From Sphaerulina vaccinii (lineage: Eukaryota; Ascomycota; Dothideomycetes; Mycosphaerellales; Mycosphaerellaceae): a stretch of 17,273 nt of DNA. Both the position numbers and the translations under genes were made by a program. The notes beneath the pieces are model-generated. The model ran no database searches. It had not been told where the DNA came from and worked only from the letters and a program-made list of their open reading frames with translations. This document shows, in pieces, positions 1 to 8,211 of this stretch. The stretch lies in the NCBI GenBank assembly GCA_022570795.1, contig JAKUDP010000027.1, forward strand, positions 1-17,273, read 5' to 3'. Within the stretch, counting starts at the first letter, position 1; the number at the start of each line of letters is the position of its first letter.

Positions 1-2055
1 TCCTAGACCATTACCACCACTACGTGCAGAGTTTGAGCTTGGATGGTGAAGCATGACGGGAGTGTGTCGGCGATGAGCGCTTGATGGCCGCTGGAACTGG
101 TCGATGTGCAGAGCAGAGAGGTCGTGGGAGGCCAGACGGGAGAGGTTCTTGCCGCGGATGCTGGTGATGTCTGTCGTCTTTCGGGAGAGTGAGGCTGTGG
201 GCGATTGTACACTTCCGCCGTATTGCGAAGAGTTCTGCAGTTCTCGTCGTATCTTGAGCTTTTCTTCTTCCAGTCGTGAGGCGAGCTCTGTTTCCCACGA
301 GTTTCGTTGACGCTCCAGGTCAGACTTGATCTCAGCCTGTGATGTCTCTGCTTGGTCCAGCCTTGTCTGTAAAGTGCCGATCTGCTTCTGCTGGGCTGCG
401 ATCTCCTGAGTGAGAGTTTGTAGCTTGTCGGTGGCGCGCTCGAGCTCTTCTTCGGCCTTTCTCGACTTGATTCCAACATCTCGTGCCCTCTTCCTGACAT
501 CGGTCTCACGCTTCACGGCCTCGTCTCTTTCTCTCTCGAGTGCTGCAACTCTGCCATTCAGAGAAGATTCAATGGTCTCCCAGTTGCCCTTGGCTAGAGC
601 ATACTGCTGCTGCAACGTCTCGATCTGTCTCATCAGCTTGACACTGCCCTCACCATCATTGCCACCTGAAGTCGTGCTGGCTTCTTCCGCTCGGGCACGC
701 ATGGCTTCAAACCTCGACTCTAAGCCAGACAGCTCACTCTTGAACTCGAGCTCCCGCACGCCGAATCTTTCCTTCTCCCGCTCAGCTTCCTCACGTAGCT
801 TTCTGACCTCGGATGCAGCTCTATCTTCTGCCAACTTCTTCTCAATCTGTGCGTCCTCGAGCTCATTCTGCAGATCAGCCATCTTGCGCTTGTCGACTTC
901 TGATGCTTTGTTCACTGCATTCTTTTCTGCAGCGGCAGCGCGATCGTTGGCCTCCTTGAGCTGTGTTGTCAGACTCCGTATCAGCTCGGCAGCATTCTCG
1001 CGATCTACTCTCAACTCCTCAACTTGAACTTCAATGGTAGCCATCTGCTTCATCTTCTCTCCAGCTTGCCGTTCAGCACTCTCTGCTTTCCGTAGTTTTG
1101 TTTTCAGGTCCGACTCCGACTTCTCCGCACGCTCTAGCTTTCTCTTGAGGTCTGCAGCAGCCTTGTCATCTTCTGTAGTCTTTGCCCTTAGCTTCTTGAT
1201 GCTCTGCAATTGCTTTAGCTCATTCTTGCTCAGCTTCTCTCCCTCTTCCATGAGTAATGCAATCTTTTCGTCTTTCTGCGCCAGCTGCTTTTCCAGGCTC
1301 GTGCTCTCCGGCGAAGCGTTGGCCTTCTTTGCAGCTGCTACAGTCTCCTTGGCCAGATACGTGAGCTTTGCCTGGAGAGCGTCAATCCGTTCCATGTAGG
1401 CTTGCATTTCTGCTCTCGTCTGATCGGCAGCAGGGACATTTCCTTCTTGGTGAGAGCCATTGGGAGTGTCCAGAGAGGGTCTTGAGGAGGCCACCTCGAT
1501 TGAGCTTCGCGAGCCGTCGATCGATACTCTGGCAGGGTTGATAGGAAGCGCAGAACTTGCCAAAGCTACAGGCTGATCGTCCACCACTGCATCATCTTTG
1601 CTCTCTTCTTTCACTGCAGCAGTTTCGTCTAGCTCCTGAAATGTCTCTGCGCCTGCTACCTCCTCTGCTTGGATTGCTATCTCAGGCACAGATCTGGACA
1701 CCTCATCGCCTCGCCGCGACTCTCCACTTGCTCTCGGGCTTTCGTTCGCGGGTGTTGCAGGTCTCGACGACTTCTGTGCTGTTGCTTTGGCCAGTCTCTC
1801 TGCCAATCGGTCGTTGACTCGCGTCCTTGAGGCATCTCGCGACACTGTAGCAGATCCGTTGGCAGCAAGTTTGTTGACATCGGTTCGAGGAGTCGGAGTG
1901 GCAGTAGAAGCATTCGATTTGGACTGTGCCGCGCGTGCTTCTTGGGCAGCAGACGCTTGTTGTTCGTCAGCGAGGATGTTGTCCAGACGCGACTCGAGGT
2001 TCGAAAGTGTTCCTGCTAAGAGGCTGCCCCAGCCTTTCTTCGGCGGTGCGCTCAT
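1..2055 (-). CDS. TMF/Sgm1-type golgin, coiled-coil protein (3' part beyond left edge)
   Basis: This frame is open from the ATG at 2055 to base 1: 685 codons with no stop, then the window ends. The N-terminus has a short aromatic motif (W9, then LESRLDNIL around residues 20-28) typical of fungal TMF/Sgm1 golgins. A Ser/Thr/Ala-rich linker follows to about residue 210. From there to about residue 610 the protein is almost continuous charged heptad coiled coil, including a segment reading NWETIESSLNGRVAAL (about residues 491-506) that is typical of the family. The last 75 visible residues are a Ser-rich linker. Family knowledge: TMF-type golgins tether vesicles at the Golgi and bind Rab6/Ypt6 through a C-terminal coiled-coil domain (the TMF TATA-binding-factor domain), which should lie just outside the window. 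No intron is needed. Another coiled-coil protein is possible, but the N-terminal motif makes TMF the best call. Confidence 0.88.
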   Translation of the reverse strand, partial: MSAPPKKGWGSLLAGTLSNLESRLDNILADEQQASAAQEARAAQSKSNASTATPTPRTDVNKLAANGSATVSRDASRTRVNDRLAERLAKATAQKSSRPATPANESPRASGESRRGDEVSRSVPEIAIQAEEVAGAETFQELDETAAVKEESKDDAVVDDQPVALASSALPINPARVSIDGSRSSIEVASSRPSLDTPNGSHQEGNVPAADQTRAEMQAYMERIDALQAKLTYLAKETVAAAKKANASPESTSLEKQLAQKDEKIALLMEEGEKLSKNELKQLQSIKKLRAKTTEDDKAAADLKRKLERAEKSESDLKTKLRKAESAERQAGEKMKQMATIEVQVEELRVDRENAAELIRSLTTQLKEANDRAAAAEKNAVNKASEVDKRKMADLQNELEDAQIEKKLAEDRAASEVRKLREEAEREKERFGVRELEFKSELSGLESRFEAMRARAEEASTTSGGNDGEGSVKLMRQIETLQQQYALAKGNWETIESSLNGRVAALERERDEAVKRETDVRKRARDVGIKSRKAEEELERATDKLQTLTQEIAAQQKQIGTLQTRLDQAETSQAEIKSDLERQRNSWETELASRLEEEKLKIRRELQNSSQYGGSVQSPTASLSRKTTDITSIRGKNLSRLASHDLSALHIDQFQRPSSAHRRHTPVMLHHPSSNSARSGGNGLG

Positions 2056-2216
2056 CGTTGTCGTCCTCCACTGCAAAGGAGTGAGAAGTCAAGGAGAAGC
2101 ACAAGCCAAGGCATATGAAAGACAGCTCGCGTGGAGACTAGCGTGAAAGTATACATCTATCTATATACATATCAACACAGCTCAACTCTCCTTCCACATT
2201 GACACCCGTACAAGAA
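2056..2216. promoter_or_regulatory. Compact divergent promoter between the golgin and VPS37 genes
   Basis: Only 161 bp separate the two start codons, which point away from each other, so both 5' UTRs and core promoters must lie here or overlap the coding ends. A TATATA at 2162-2167 sits in an AT-rich stretch (about 2150-2172), roughly 50 bp before the plus-strand ATG at 2217. No other motif was identified with confidence. Joint regulation of the two trafficking genes is an inference from the layout. Confidence 0.5.
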
Positions 2217-3016
2217 ATGTCATACTACGCATCGACGCCCCCTCCTCCGCCGCCCAAGCAGCAGTCTGGGCCAAGTACTCCGCTGGCACGAGGAGGCCCG
2301 CCACTCCCACCACCTCCGCCAGGCCAACAACAGTACTCGAATGAGCCATCTGAGCTCGATGACTGTCAGAACTACCGCCCACAGTCCCACCAGCAGCAGC
2401 AGAATGCCCAACCTCCCATCCCAACCATCGAAGGCCACTGGCTGCCTGAGACGCTCAAGGACAAGTCGTATGTAGTGTGATGCCTACATATATACTACGA
2501 TCGAATACTGAGCCATAAGCCAGTGTCAACGACCTCCAAGAGATCCTCAACGCACCGAGTCTCCAGTCCGCCCTTCTAAGCAGTCCTCACACGACTCACC
2601 CATCGCTTCCACTATCTGAACAGTACCTCACTCCCTTGGTACAAGCAAACCTCACAGCTGCGTCCCATCTTTCAGAGACGGAAGCTCGTCTCTCCGAGCT
2701 GCGTGCACGCACACAGTCACGTCTCTTAGCACTCCGTGCATTGGAACAACAACATCGTGGCAAGATTTCGGAAACGGAAGCTGCGTTGAGGGATTTCAGT
2801 CCTCAAGCATTATACCAGAGGTTGAATGCTAGCGTGCAGGAACAGGAGTTACTGCTGAGAGGTTTGGAAGAGAGCTGGCTGGAAGAAGATGGCGTGGCTA
2901 GTGAGAGGGAAGTGAGTGACTTTGTCAGACGGGCGAAGGATGCAAGGAGGGTTGCGTTCTTGAGGAGGGAGAGGAAGAATAGATGGGATGATGGGAGGGT
3001 TGGAGGCTGGAGGTGA
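2217..3016 (+). CDS. VPS37: ESCRT-I subunit Vps37 (Mod(r)/VPS37 domain), two exons
   Basis: Exon 1 is 2217-2467 and exon 2 is 2524-3016, together 744 nt and 247 aa. The 56-nt intron (2468-2523) starts GTATGT and ends CCAG. Joining it completes a Ser codon and continues as VNDLQEILN, as in the Mod(r) family. Exon 1 starts with a Pro/Gln-rich disordered region (poly-P near residues 7-12 and again after residue 25). A conserved segment around GHWLPETL then leads into the domain. Exon 2 is a helical, Glu/Arg/Leu-rich hairpin ending in ERKNRWDDGRVGGWR, a C-terminus characteristic of fungal Vps37. Family role: Vps37 (yeast Srn2) bridges Vps23 and Vps28 in ESCRT-I, which sorts ubiquitylated cargo into multivesicular bodies. 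The ATG at 2217 is used; a TTG 18 nt upstream in frame is unlikely. Confidence 0.88.
2468..2523 (+). other. Spliceosomal intron of VPS37 (56 nt)
   Basis: It begins GTATGT, ends CCAG and has a possible branch site (ATACTGAG) about 15 nt before the acceptor. Without splicing the frame stops at 2478-2480. It is a useful local reference for the intron-like segments in the tRNA gene, which have the same size and stronger signals. Confidence 0.88.
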
Positions 3017-3902
3017 CCCTCCATCTCTTGCGGGTGACCAGTCTATGATATGAATGATGCGATGATACGATACGAATCCACGATTGAATGCCATCGAGAG
3101 GATATGTGGTGAACGACCGACCGATCGATTCTGATCCCATAGCTTCACAACCGTCTCGTATTGGAACTATCGCATTGAACATGCAATAGTACGACGAAAC
3201 AAGTGTATTGATGCCATAGGGGAAGTGTTAAGGTGAAGAGAGGGAAGGCACGAACACGACTCAGAATGGAAGGCGCTCGACTTCACCTCATCGCTAAATG
3301 AAGAACCATCACACCAACGTTCAACGATAGTGCATTGATATCCCAGAATCAGCTGGATCGGTGGGATATCATCGCTGGAGTATACTGGAGTAACCTGGCA
3401 GGCTGTTGTCACCTCTTCAGCGGACTATGCGTTGCTGGTCAACCCTGCTGGAGCATTGTCTACCAATGGATGCGGGCATCAGCGTTCGCGCGCAGGAGCT
3501 CGCTGCTTTATGACTGTATCGCACTCTGGCCATGTTGACGTATGGACCTGCTTGACGAACAGGCAGAACTTATGATAGCATCGCGTCCTTTGGCCTAATG
3601 AACATGTAGCCATAGTGTCCATCTTCTTGGATCTACTTTCTAGCTGGAGACGAATAGATGTACATGCTGGCCTTCATACCACGACGCACGACTCAACCCA
3701 CCTCACTTCCCTCGTACATTCGAACGAACCCTTCCAGTATATCGAAGAGACCAAGAGATCAGCTCCGCAACATTCCACGGCTCCAATTCGGTCATCATGG
3801 CAGCTTACGGGCCAGCCCGGTTCTTATTGAGCTCCATTTCAAGCTAGCACTTTGAGCTATCATATTCGATCAGAGATGTTCTGCTTTCATCAACCACAAC
3901 TT
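3017..3902. other. Gene-free stretch between VPS37 and the tRNA
   Basis: This 886-bp stretch holds the VPS37 3' UTR and the upstream flank of the tRNA. I see no convincing protein gene: open frames are short, low in family-like signal and overlap one another. The only structure noted is the inverted repeat at 3336-3371. The bases just before the tRNA include a CAA-rich stretch (3891-3900), the kind of context often seen at Pol III tRNA start sites. Confidence 0.6.
3336..3371. repeat. Perfect 10-bp inverted repeat with 16-nt spacer
   Basis: TGATATCCCA at 3336-3345 is the exact reverse complement of TGGGATATCA at 3362-3371. A transcript could form a hairpin here, or the arms could be a dimeric protein site. 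It lies about 320 bp past the VPS37 stop codon in non-coding DNA. The function is unknown, and it may be chance. Confidence 0.5.
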
Positions 3903-3924
3903 GGTCCGTTGGCCCAATGGTAAG

Positions 3925-3980
3925 GTAAGATAGTGTTCGACTCTATCCACCTTAATCTATTCTTGCTAACATTCAACCAG
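3925..3980 (+). other. Spliceosomal-type intron 1 inside the tRNA D stem (56 nt)
   Basis: It begins GTAAGA, has a branch-like GCTAAC at 3965-3970 and ends CAACCAG. It sits between canonical tRNA positions 23 and 24, on the 3' strand of the D stem. Excision joins G23 to G24 and restores the GCC/GGC D stem. Its size and signals match those of the protein-gene introns in this window. It is unlike a tRNA-endonuclease intron, which would lie at 37/38. Confidence 0.82.
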
Positions 3981-3994
3981 GCGTCTGACTACGA

Positions 3995-4011
3995 TTGCAA
4001 CTAGCGTATCT
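3995..4011 (+). other. Canonical pre-tRNA intron at position 37/38 (17 nt)
   Basis: It lies directly after A37, one base past the ACG anticodon. Intron bases CGTA at 4005-4008 are complementary to TACG at 3990-3993, the anticodon-intron pairing usual in eukaryotic pre-tRNAs. It would be removed by the tRNA splicing endonuclease and ligase, not by the spliceosome. Confidence 0.85.
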
Positions 4012-4033
4012 ATCAGGAGATTCTGGGTTCGAT

Positions 4034-4090
4034 GTAAGTACCAAACGAACATGAGTTGACGTGAAAATCATATACTAACCATCATCCTAG
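4034..4090 (+). other. Spliceosomal-type intron 2 inside the tRNA T loop (57 nt)
   Basis: It begins with the perfect donor GTAAGT, has a yeast-perfect TACTAAC branch sequence at 4072-4078 and ends CCTAG. It lies between canonical positions 59 and 60. Excision rebuilds the 7-nt T loop and the CTGGG/CCCAG stem. It shows no evident sequence similarity to intron 1 beyond the splice signals, so the two do not look like copies of one introner element. Confidence 0.84.
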
Positions 4091-4119
4091 CCCCAGGCGG
4101 ACCTCAACGAGTGATTATC

Positions 4120-4124
4120 TTTTT
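4120..4124 (+). terminator. Pol III T-run terminator of the tRNA
   Basis: Five consecutive Ts begin 16 nt past the discriminator base. This is the normal distance and form of an RNA polymerase III terminator after a tRNA gene, and it argues that the locus is, or recently was, a Pol III unit. Confidence 0.65.
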
Positions 4125-4506
4125 GCTCTTGGCTCGGACCGACCAGTTCTTGTATATTCTGCCTTCGGGTCATGTTCTTTTGCTTCTATGTCGTAGGTTT
4201 TCGTTGATGTCGAGTTGTGTTGAAGTGTTGAAAAGTGGTTGAAATTTTCTTGGCATAACTTGCGGGCTTGAATATGTTAATCGAATATTGATGGCATGCC
4301 CATGGAAGCCACTGCAGCCATGCCGACAACTTCATATATTGGTATCTGGAATTGACTGAAGGAAAGAGAGCAGTAAGAAGGTGGTGAGAGCTTCGTTGCT
4401 TCTATCGCTAGATCTTTTGGAGAACATCTATCCGGAGCCAGCGCTATGCAAGGTCCTCAAAAGGAGTCACTACGAAGCACTCAACTCATTCTGCCCACTT
4501 GCTTCC
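4125..4506. other. Gene-free stretch after the tRNA (kinase 3' flank)
   Basis: This 382-bp stretch lies between the tRNA terminator and the stop codon of the minus-strand kinase, so it should hold the kinase 3' UTR and polyadenylation region. The open frames here are short and not family-like. I saw no tRNA, repeat or structured element. Confidence 0.55.
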
Positions 4507-7500
4507 TCAAGCCGCTTGCACTGCAACTGCAGGCGTACTCGCCTCATCATCAGACTCATCGATAACCGTAGTCCAGGGATGGTCCAGAACAGCCTGTATG
4601 CCAATCCTCCGCTCAACATCCCGATCGAGCATCTTTCGAATCAGGTCAATGCAATCCTCACTCATCACATATGGCACCCGGAGGTCATGATCCATGATCT
4701 CGTCTATACTATAGAACGGGTTCTCTTTGTACACAATCGTGTAGAGGAGGATGCCAAGTGCCCATACATCTTGCTCTTTCCCTCGGTATGGTAAACCGCG
4801 GAGGACTTCGGGTGCCGCATAGTCTATGCAAGTCAGTAAACATCTCATACATGTCAATTGGAGTCATCATCACTTACCAATAGTACCTACAAAGACATCA
4901 AAAGGTCCTGATTTGATGTATGCAGCACTTCCAAAGTCAACGAGCTTGACACTTCCTTCGCCATCAAGGATTACATTCTCATCCTTGATGTCTCGATGCA
5001 CGACTTTGGCATTGACGTGCAAATGTCGGAGAGCCTCAGCGACCTGCTTGAAGATCTTCCGACACTCTCTTTCTTCCATCGTCACACGCAACTCGATATA
5101 GTCGAAAAGATCCATGCCTGGCAAACCATGAGGTACCATTTCGATGTAATAGTTGATGTCGTCCTCGAAGAAGTCGGCCATTTCCACGATGTTGGGATGT
5201 TGCATGCCCTCTCTGCGTAGATAGTCCAGTACATGAATCTCTAATGGTACTGTTCCAAGTCTGCGATCTCGATGCCATGTGTCGACCAGAATACGTCGCT
5301 TCGTGACATATTTGATGACCATCTTCTTGGCTGCAGCTTTCTTGTAGCGAGCCAACTTGACTTGACCATATGCGCCTTGACCCATTTCTTCAAGTATCGT
5401 GAAGTTGTCTATCTTCTTCTTCGTGATGATTGTGGCTCCAGCTTCGATCAAGTCAGGCGAGGGATGTTCATATGGTTCGTTCGGATCTACGCCATTGGAC
5501 GTGTCCCTCTGCTTCGTGTCAGGTGCTGCGATAGGTCCTGCCTGTCTTGATCGATCGAGCTCGGTTTCTGTGATGCTAGAGGTGCTCGAAGGCTCCTCGC
5601 TCTCCGTATGTGCTATGCCTGGAGCAGGTTGGTGTGGAGGCGTTCCAGGTCGGCTCATAATGGTCGTCACTGGGCCAATACCGTGGTTGACAGCATGGAG
5701 CTGACGACTATACGTTGTCCACAGGGCATACACCACTTCACTTCCTTGGAATTGCGGTAAGCTTTCGTCTTCCACGACAGTCTCGTTGTAGATAGGATCT
5801 CGATCCGACTTCACAACCCGCATTTGTACGTCTATCATGATCTCGGCGCCATCTCTGTGTTTGGCAGGCAGACCACTAGGCCGCAGGAAGATGGCGGCTG
5901 CGTCAGCAGAACCTTCTCTCAACGCAAGCAGAGCTCGCGCTCTGCGGAAACTATGTTCAGGAATGACAATACCGTCAATGAGTGCAATCTTGTCCTCGTC
6001 AGTCATCACTCGCAAGATCTTATCGAACCCAGGTATGAGCTCGGTGATTGGCAGTCCATCCGGGCTAGCATGACCGAAAAGAGCGGCCGTGAATGCGCTG
6101 TTCGAGCTGCTCACTCGCATCGTCTGTGGGTTCACCACAATGATGCCGGCAATATGTGGAAAGCTGGATATCCGGAAAACTTCGCTCTCGTTCGGTTGCT
6201 GATCGATCGTGACAGGAATGTTGATGGAATTGCTCGTTCGCGCAGTGAATCTTCTGATCTTAGCGATAGCATTATAGTCAATGGCGCCAGTATTCGTCCC
6301 AGCGACTTTTGGCCATCCAGGTATTAGACGTGTCACATCCATTCCATTACGCACACGATCAAGGCCGAAGATGGCTTCGAGATCACCACTTCCTCGAAGC
6401 ACCAGACCGATTTCGTCTACTGTAAGCATGGCGACGTCTTCTGCAATCTCTTCGAGCACCCAGATGAGGTTGCTTCCTTTCTCCTTCACCCATAGAGATG
6501 CACTCCCTGTCGACCCGTTCATCTTCTGTATCGGAACAACATCACCGCAAAGTAGGACGCCTCTGCTTTTCGTGGCTGGGTGGTGGTTGTCTTTGGGAGG
6601 AGCCGTCGATGTAGCGTTCGCAGTCTTCGCTCTGCGCGGCTGCTGCCGTGAAGAAGGTTTGGAAAGAAGTTTGGCTGTTATGCCATTACCCATTGCCGCA
6701 AGACTATTACTTGGAGTGGCCTTACCGGACGGTGGCACTTGAAGCTTGGGTTGCTTCGGTGCTGACCCAGAATCTGGGTTCCTGAGCTTCTCTTCCAGCC
6801 AACTTCTCCGATCCTCCTTGATCACCTCCATAATGCCCAGCTTCCTCACCTCGGCCCTACCAACGCCAAACACTAGACATGCCAGATCATTGGCGGCAGT
6901 TATCGTCCAGGGCGCTTTGGCTTCTGTTGTGAAAATAGCCTGAGCTTGTGCATTCCTGTGACCATGTGGCGCCCGCTCTGTGACAGTTGTGCTCGATCGT
7001 ATTGGTGCCTGCGGCACTAAAGGAGTCGGCGCTTTTGGGGCTTGATATGGTTGCGCCATAGCTTCATTGAGCTTGTGCTGCAGTGAGTATCCAGCAGTAT
7101 CTGTGTACGTACGTTTCAATGTAGGCTTGTGCGGCCGACGAACCGGCAGACTAGGCATGAAGTCTTCATCGTCTGCTGTTGATGTCCGTAGTAACTGCAG
7201 ATCTTCGGTCTCCTTCACAGTGCCTGGGACGTGTCCATCATGCTGTGCGTGTGTGGCGGCTGGCAGGCCTTGACCTGACACGGGGCTAGTGAGGCTCGTG
7301 GGACTTTCAGTCGCTTCGTCTGGAGCAAAGAAGCTCTTCTCGAAGACGTTTTCATTGACCAGATGTGCAGGTCCCGTGAGCGGTCCAATGTCAAGACCCA
7401 GACCAGTGCCATTGAGCGTCGGACTGATGGCATTCGCTCTTTGCAGAAGCTCCATCATACTTAGCAACTCCTCGTCACCTGCGAGCCGGGCTTGCGCACT

Positions 7501-8211
7501 GGCTATTCGAGGTGATGTGGAAGCCCAGGCAAGCTTCTCGCGCATGAAGTCTATACTCCGTTTTAGCACATTCTGCCTGTTGTGCAACGATTCGGTACTC
7601 TGATGAGCAAAAGAGAAAGAGTGTAACGACTCGGATGGAAACCTGGCGAGATCCTCACCGAAAGGAATGGTAGGTGAAGTAGTTGCGAACTTCTCAGCAG
7701 CGAACGATTTCCGCGAGGCGATGGGACTTTGGTCAATGGGTGAATGAGGAACCAAATTGGGCGACGATGGATTCCTGCTGATCGAGGAAGGATTCTGGCG
7801 TATCCTTCTAAGGCCAGTATCACGTTCTGGACCAAGTATTGGAGACCTGTGGTAGACACAATGTCAGCCAGAACTCCTCGTGCATGACCAGTCTCAGTCA
7901 GGCTGCCACCAGACACCGCCCTCCTTCTCTACTCCGCTGTCCTCACTTCACTTCACTTCTCACTCTACTCTTCCCAATTTCACAACGCACCTCGTATCGT
8001 AGGGGTCTACTCCACTACCATCAATAGACAGCCTCTTCAACGCTTCGGCGTGATCAATCTGCAAGCTGGCGGACGAGCTGCTCGTAGTGACAGGGCCTCT
8101 GCTCTTCGGGATATGCAACGCGGAGGGTCGACGTTGCTGCTGCTGTTCGAGGGAGGTGGTGGCAGGTTGGTCGCCGTCGTCCTGTTGGCCATCCTGCCCA
8201 TCGAGCGGCAT
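4507..8211 (-). CDS. PAS-domain serine/threonine kinase (PAS kinase, Psk1/Psk2 type), three exons
   Basis: Exons on the minus strand are 8211-7991, 7846-4878 and 4823-4507, together 3507 nt and 1168 aa. The N-terminal third is Ser/Pro/Gln-rich. PAS-like segments lie near residues 374-430, 540-590 and 640-690. The kinase domain spans about 889-1149: glycine loop GQGAYGQV (896-903), ATP lysine in VIKY (919), catalytic HRDIKDEN (from 1024), DFG (1044-1046), then GTIDYAAPEVL rebuilt across the last intron. It ends at HPW near 1145. All catalytic residues are present, so it should be active. Family knowledge: yeast Psk1/Psk2 couple nutrient status to sugar partitioning (Ugp1) and translation. The start is the first ATG after an in-frame stop at 8353-8355. 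The 54-nt intron 4824-4877 (GTAAGT, CTGAC, ATAG) is firm. The 144-nt intron 7847-7990 (GTGCGT, CACAG) is less so, but the join reads smoothly. Confidence 0.88.

Larger units (their letters stand above)
3903..4104 (+). tRNA. tRNA-Arg(ACG) with three introns, two of them spliceosomal in type
   Basis: Exons are 3903-3924, 3981-3994, 4012-4033 and 4091-4104, total 72 nt. The acceptor stem GGTCCGT pairs with GCGGACC (one G-T pair at 7-66), with T73 as discriminator. The D arm has GCC/GGC with G18-G19 in the loop. The anticodon stem TCTGA pairs with TCAGG, and the loop CTACGAA gives anticodon ACG (3991-3993), which reads CGN Arg codons after A34-to-inosine editing. The T arm is CTGGG/CCCAG with loop TTCGATC. 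U8, A14, the A15-U48 pair, G26, U54-U55-C56, G57 and A58 are all in place. The A box TGGCCCAATGG (3910-3920) is intact; the B box is split by an intron. Five Ts follow at 4120-4124. All stems close only if the GT-AG segments are cut at exactly their consensus ends. A decayed pseudogene is unlikely, but expression is untested. Confidence 0.85.

Noticed and set aside
410..1399. Long plus-strand Ser/Phe/Leu-rich open frames opposite the golgin
   Set aside because: They are the antisense shadow of Glu/Lys/Arg-rich coiled-coil codons and show no domain signal.
3925..4090. The two tRNA insertions as copies of one introner-like or transposable element
   Set aside because: Beyond donor, branch and acceptor motifs the two segments have no evident similarity to each other or to the other introns in the window, and no target-site duplication flanks both.
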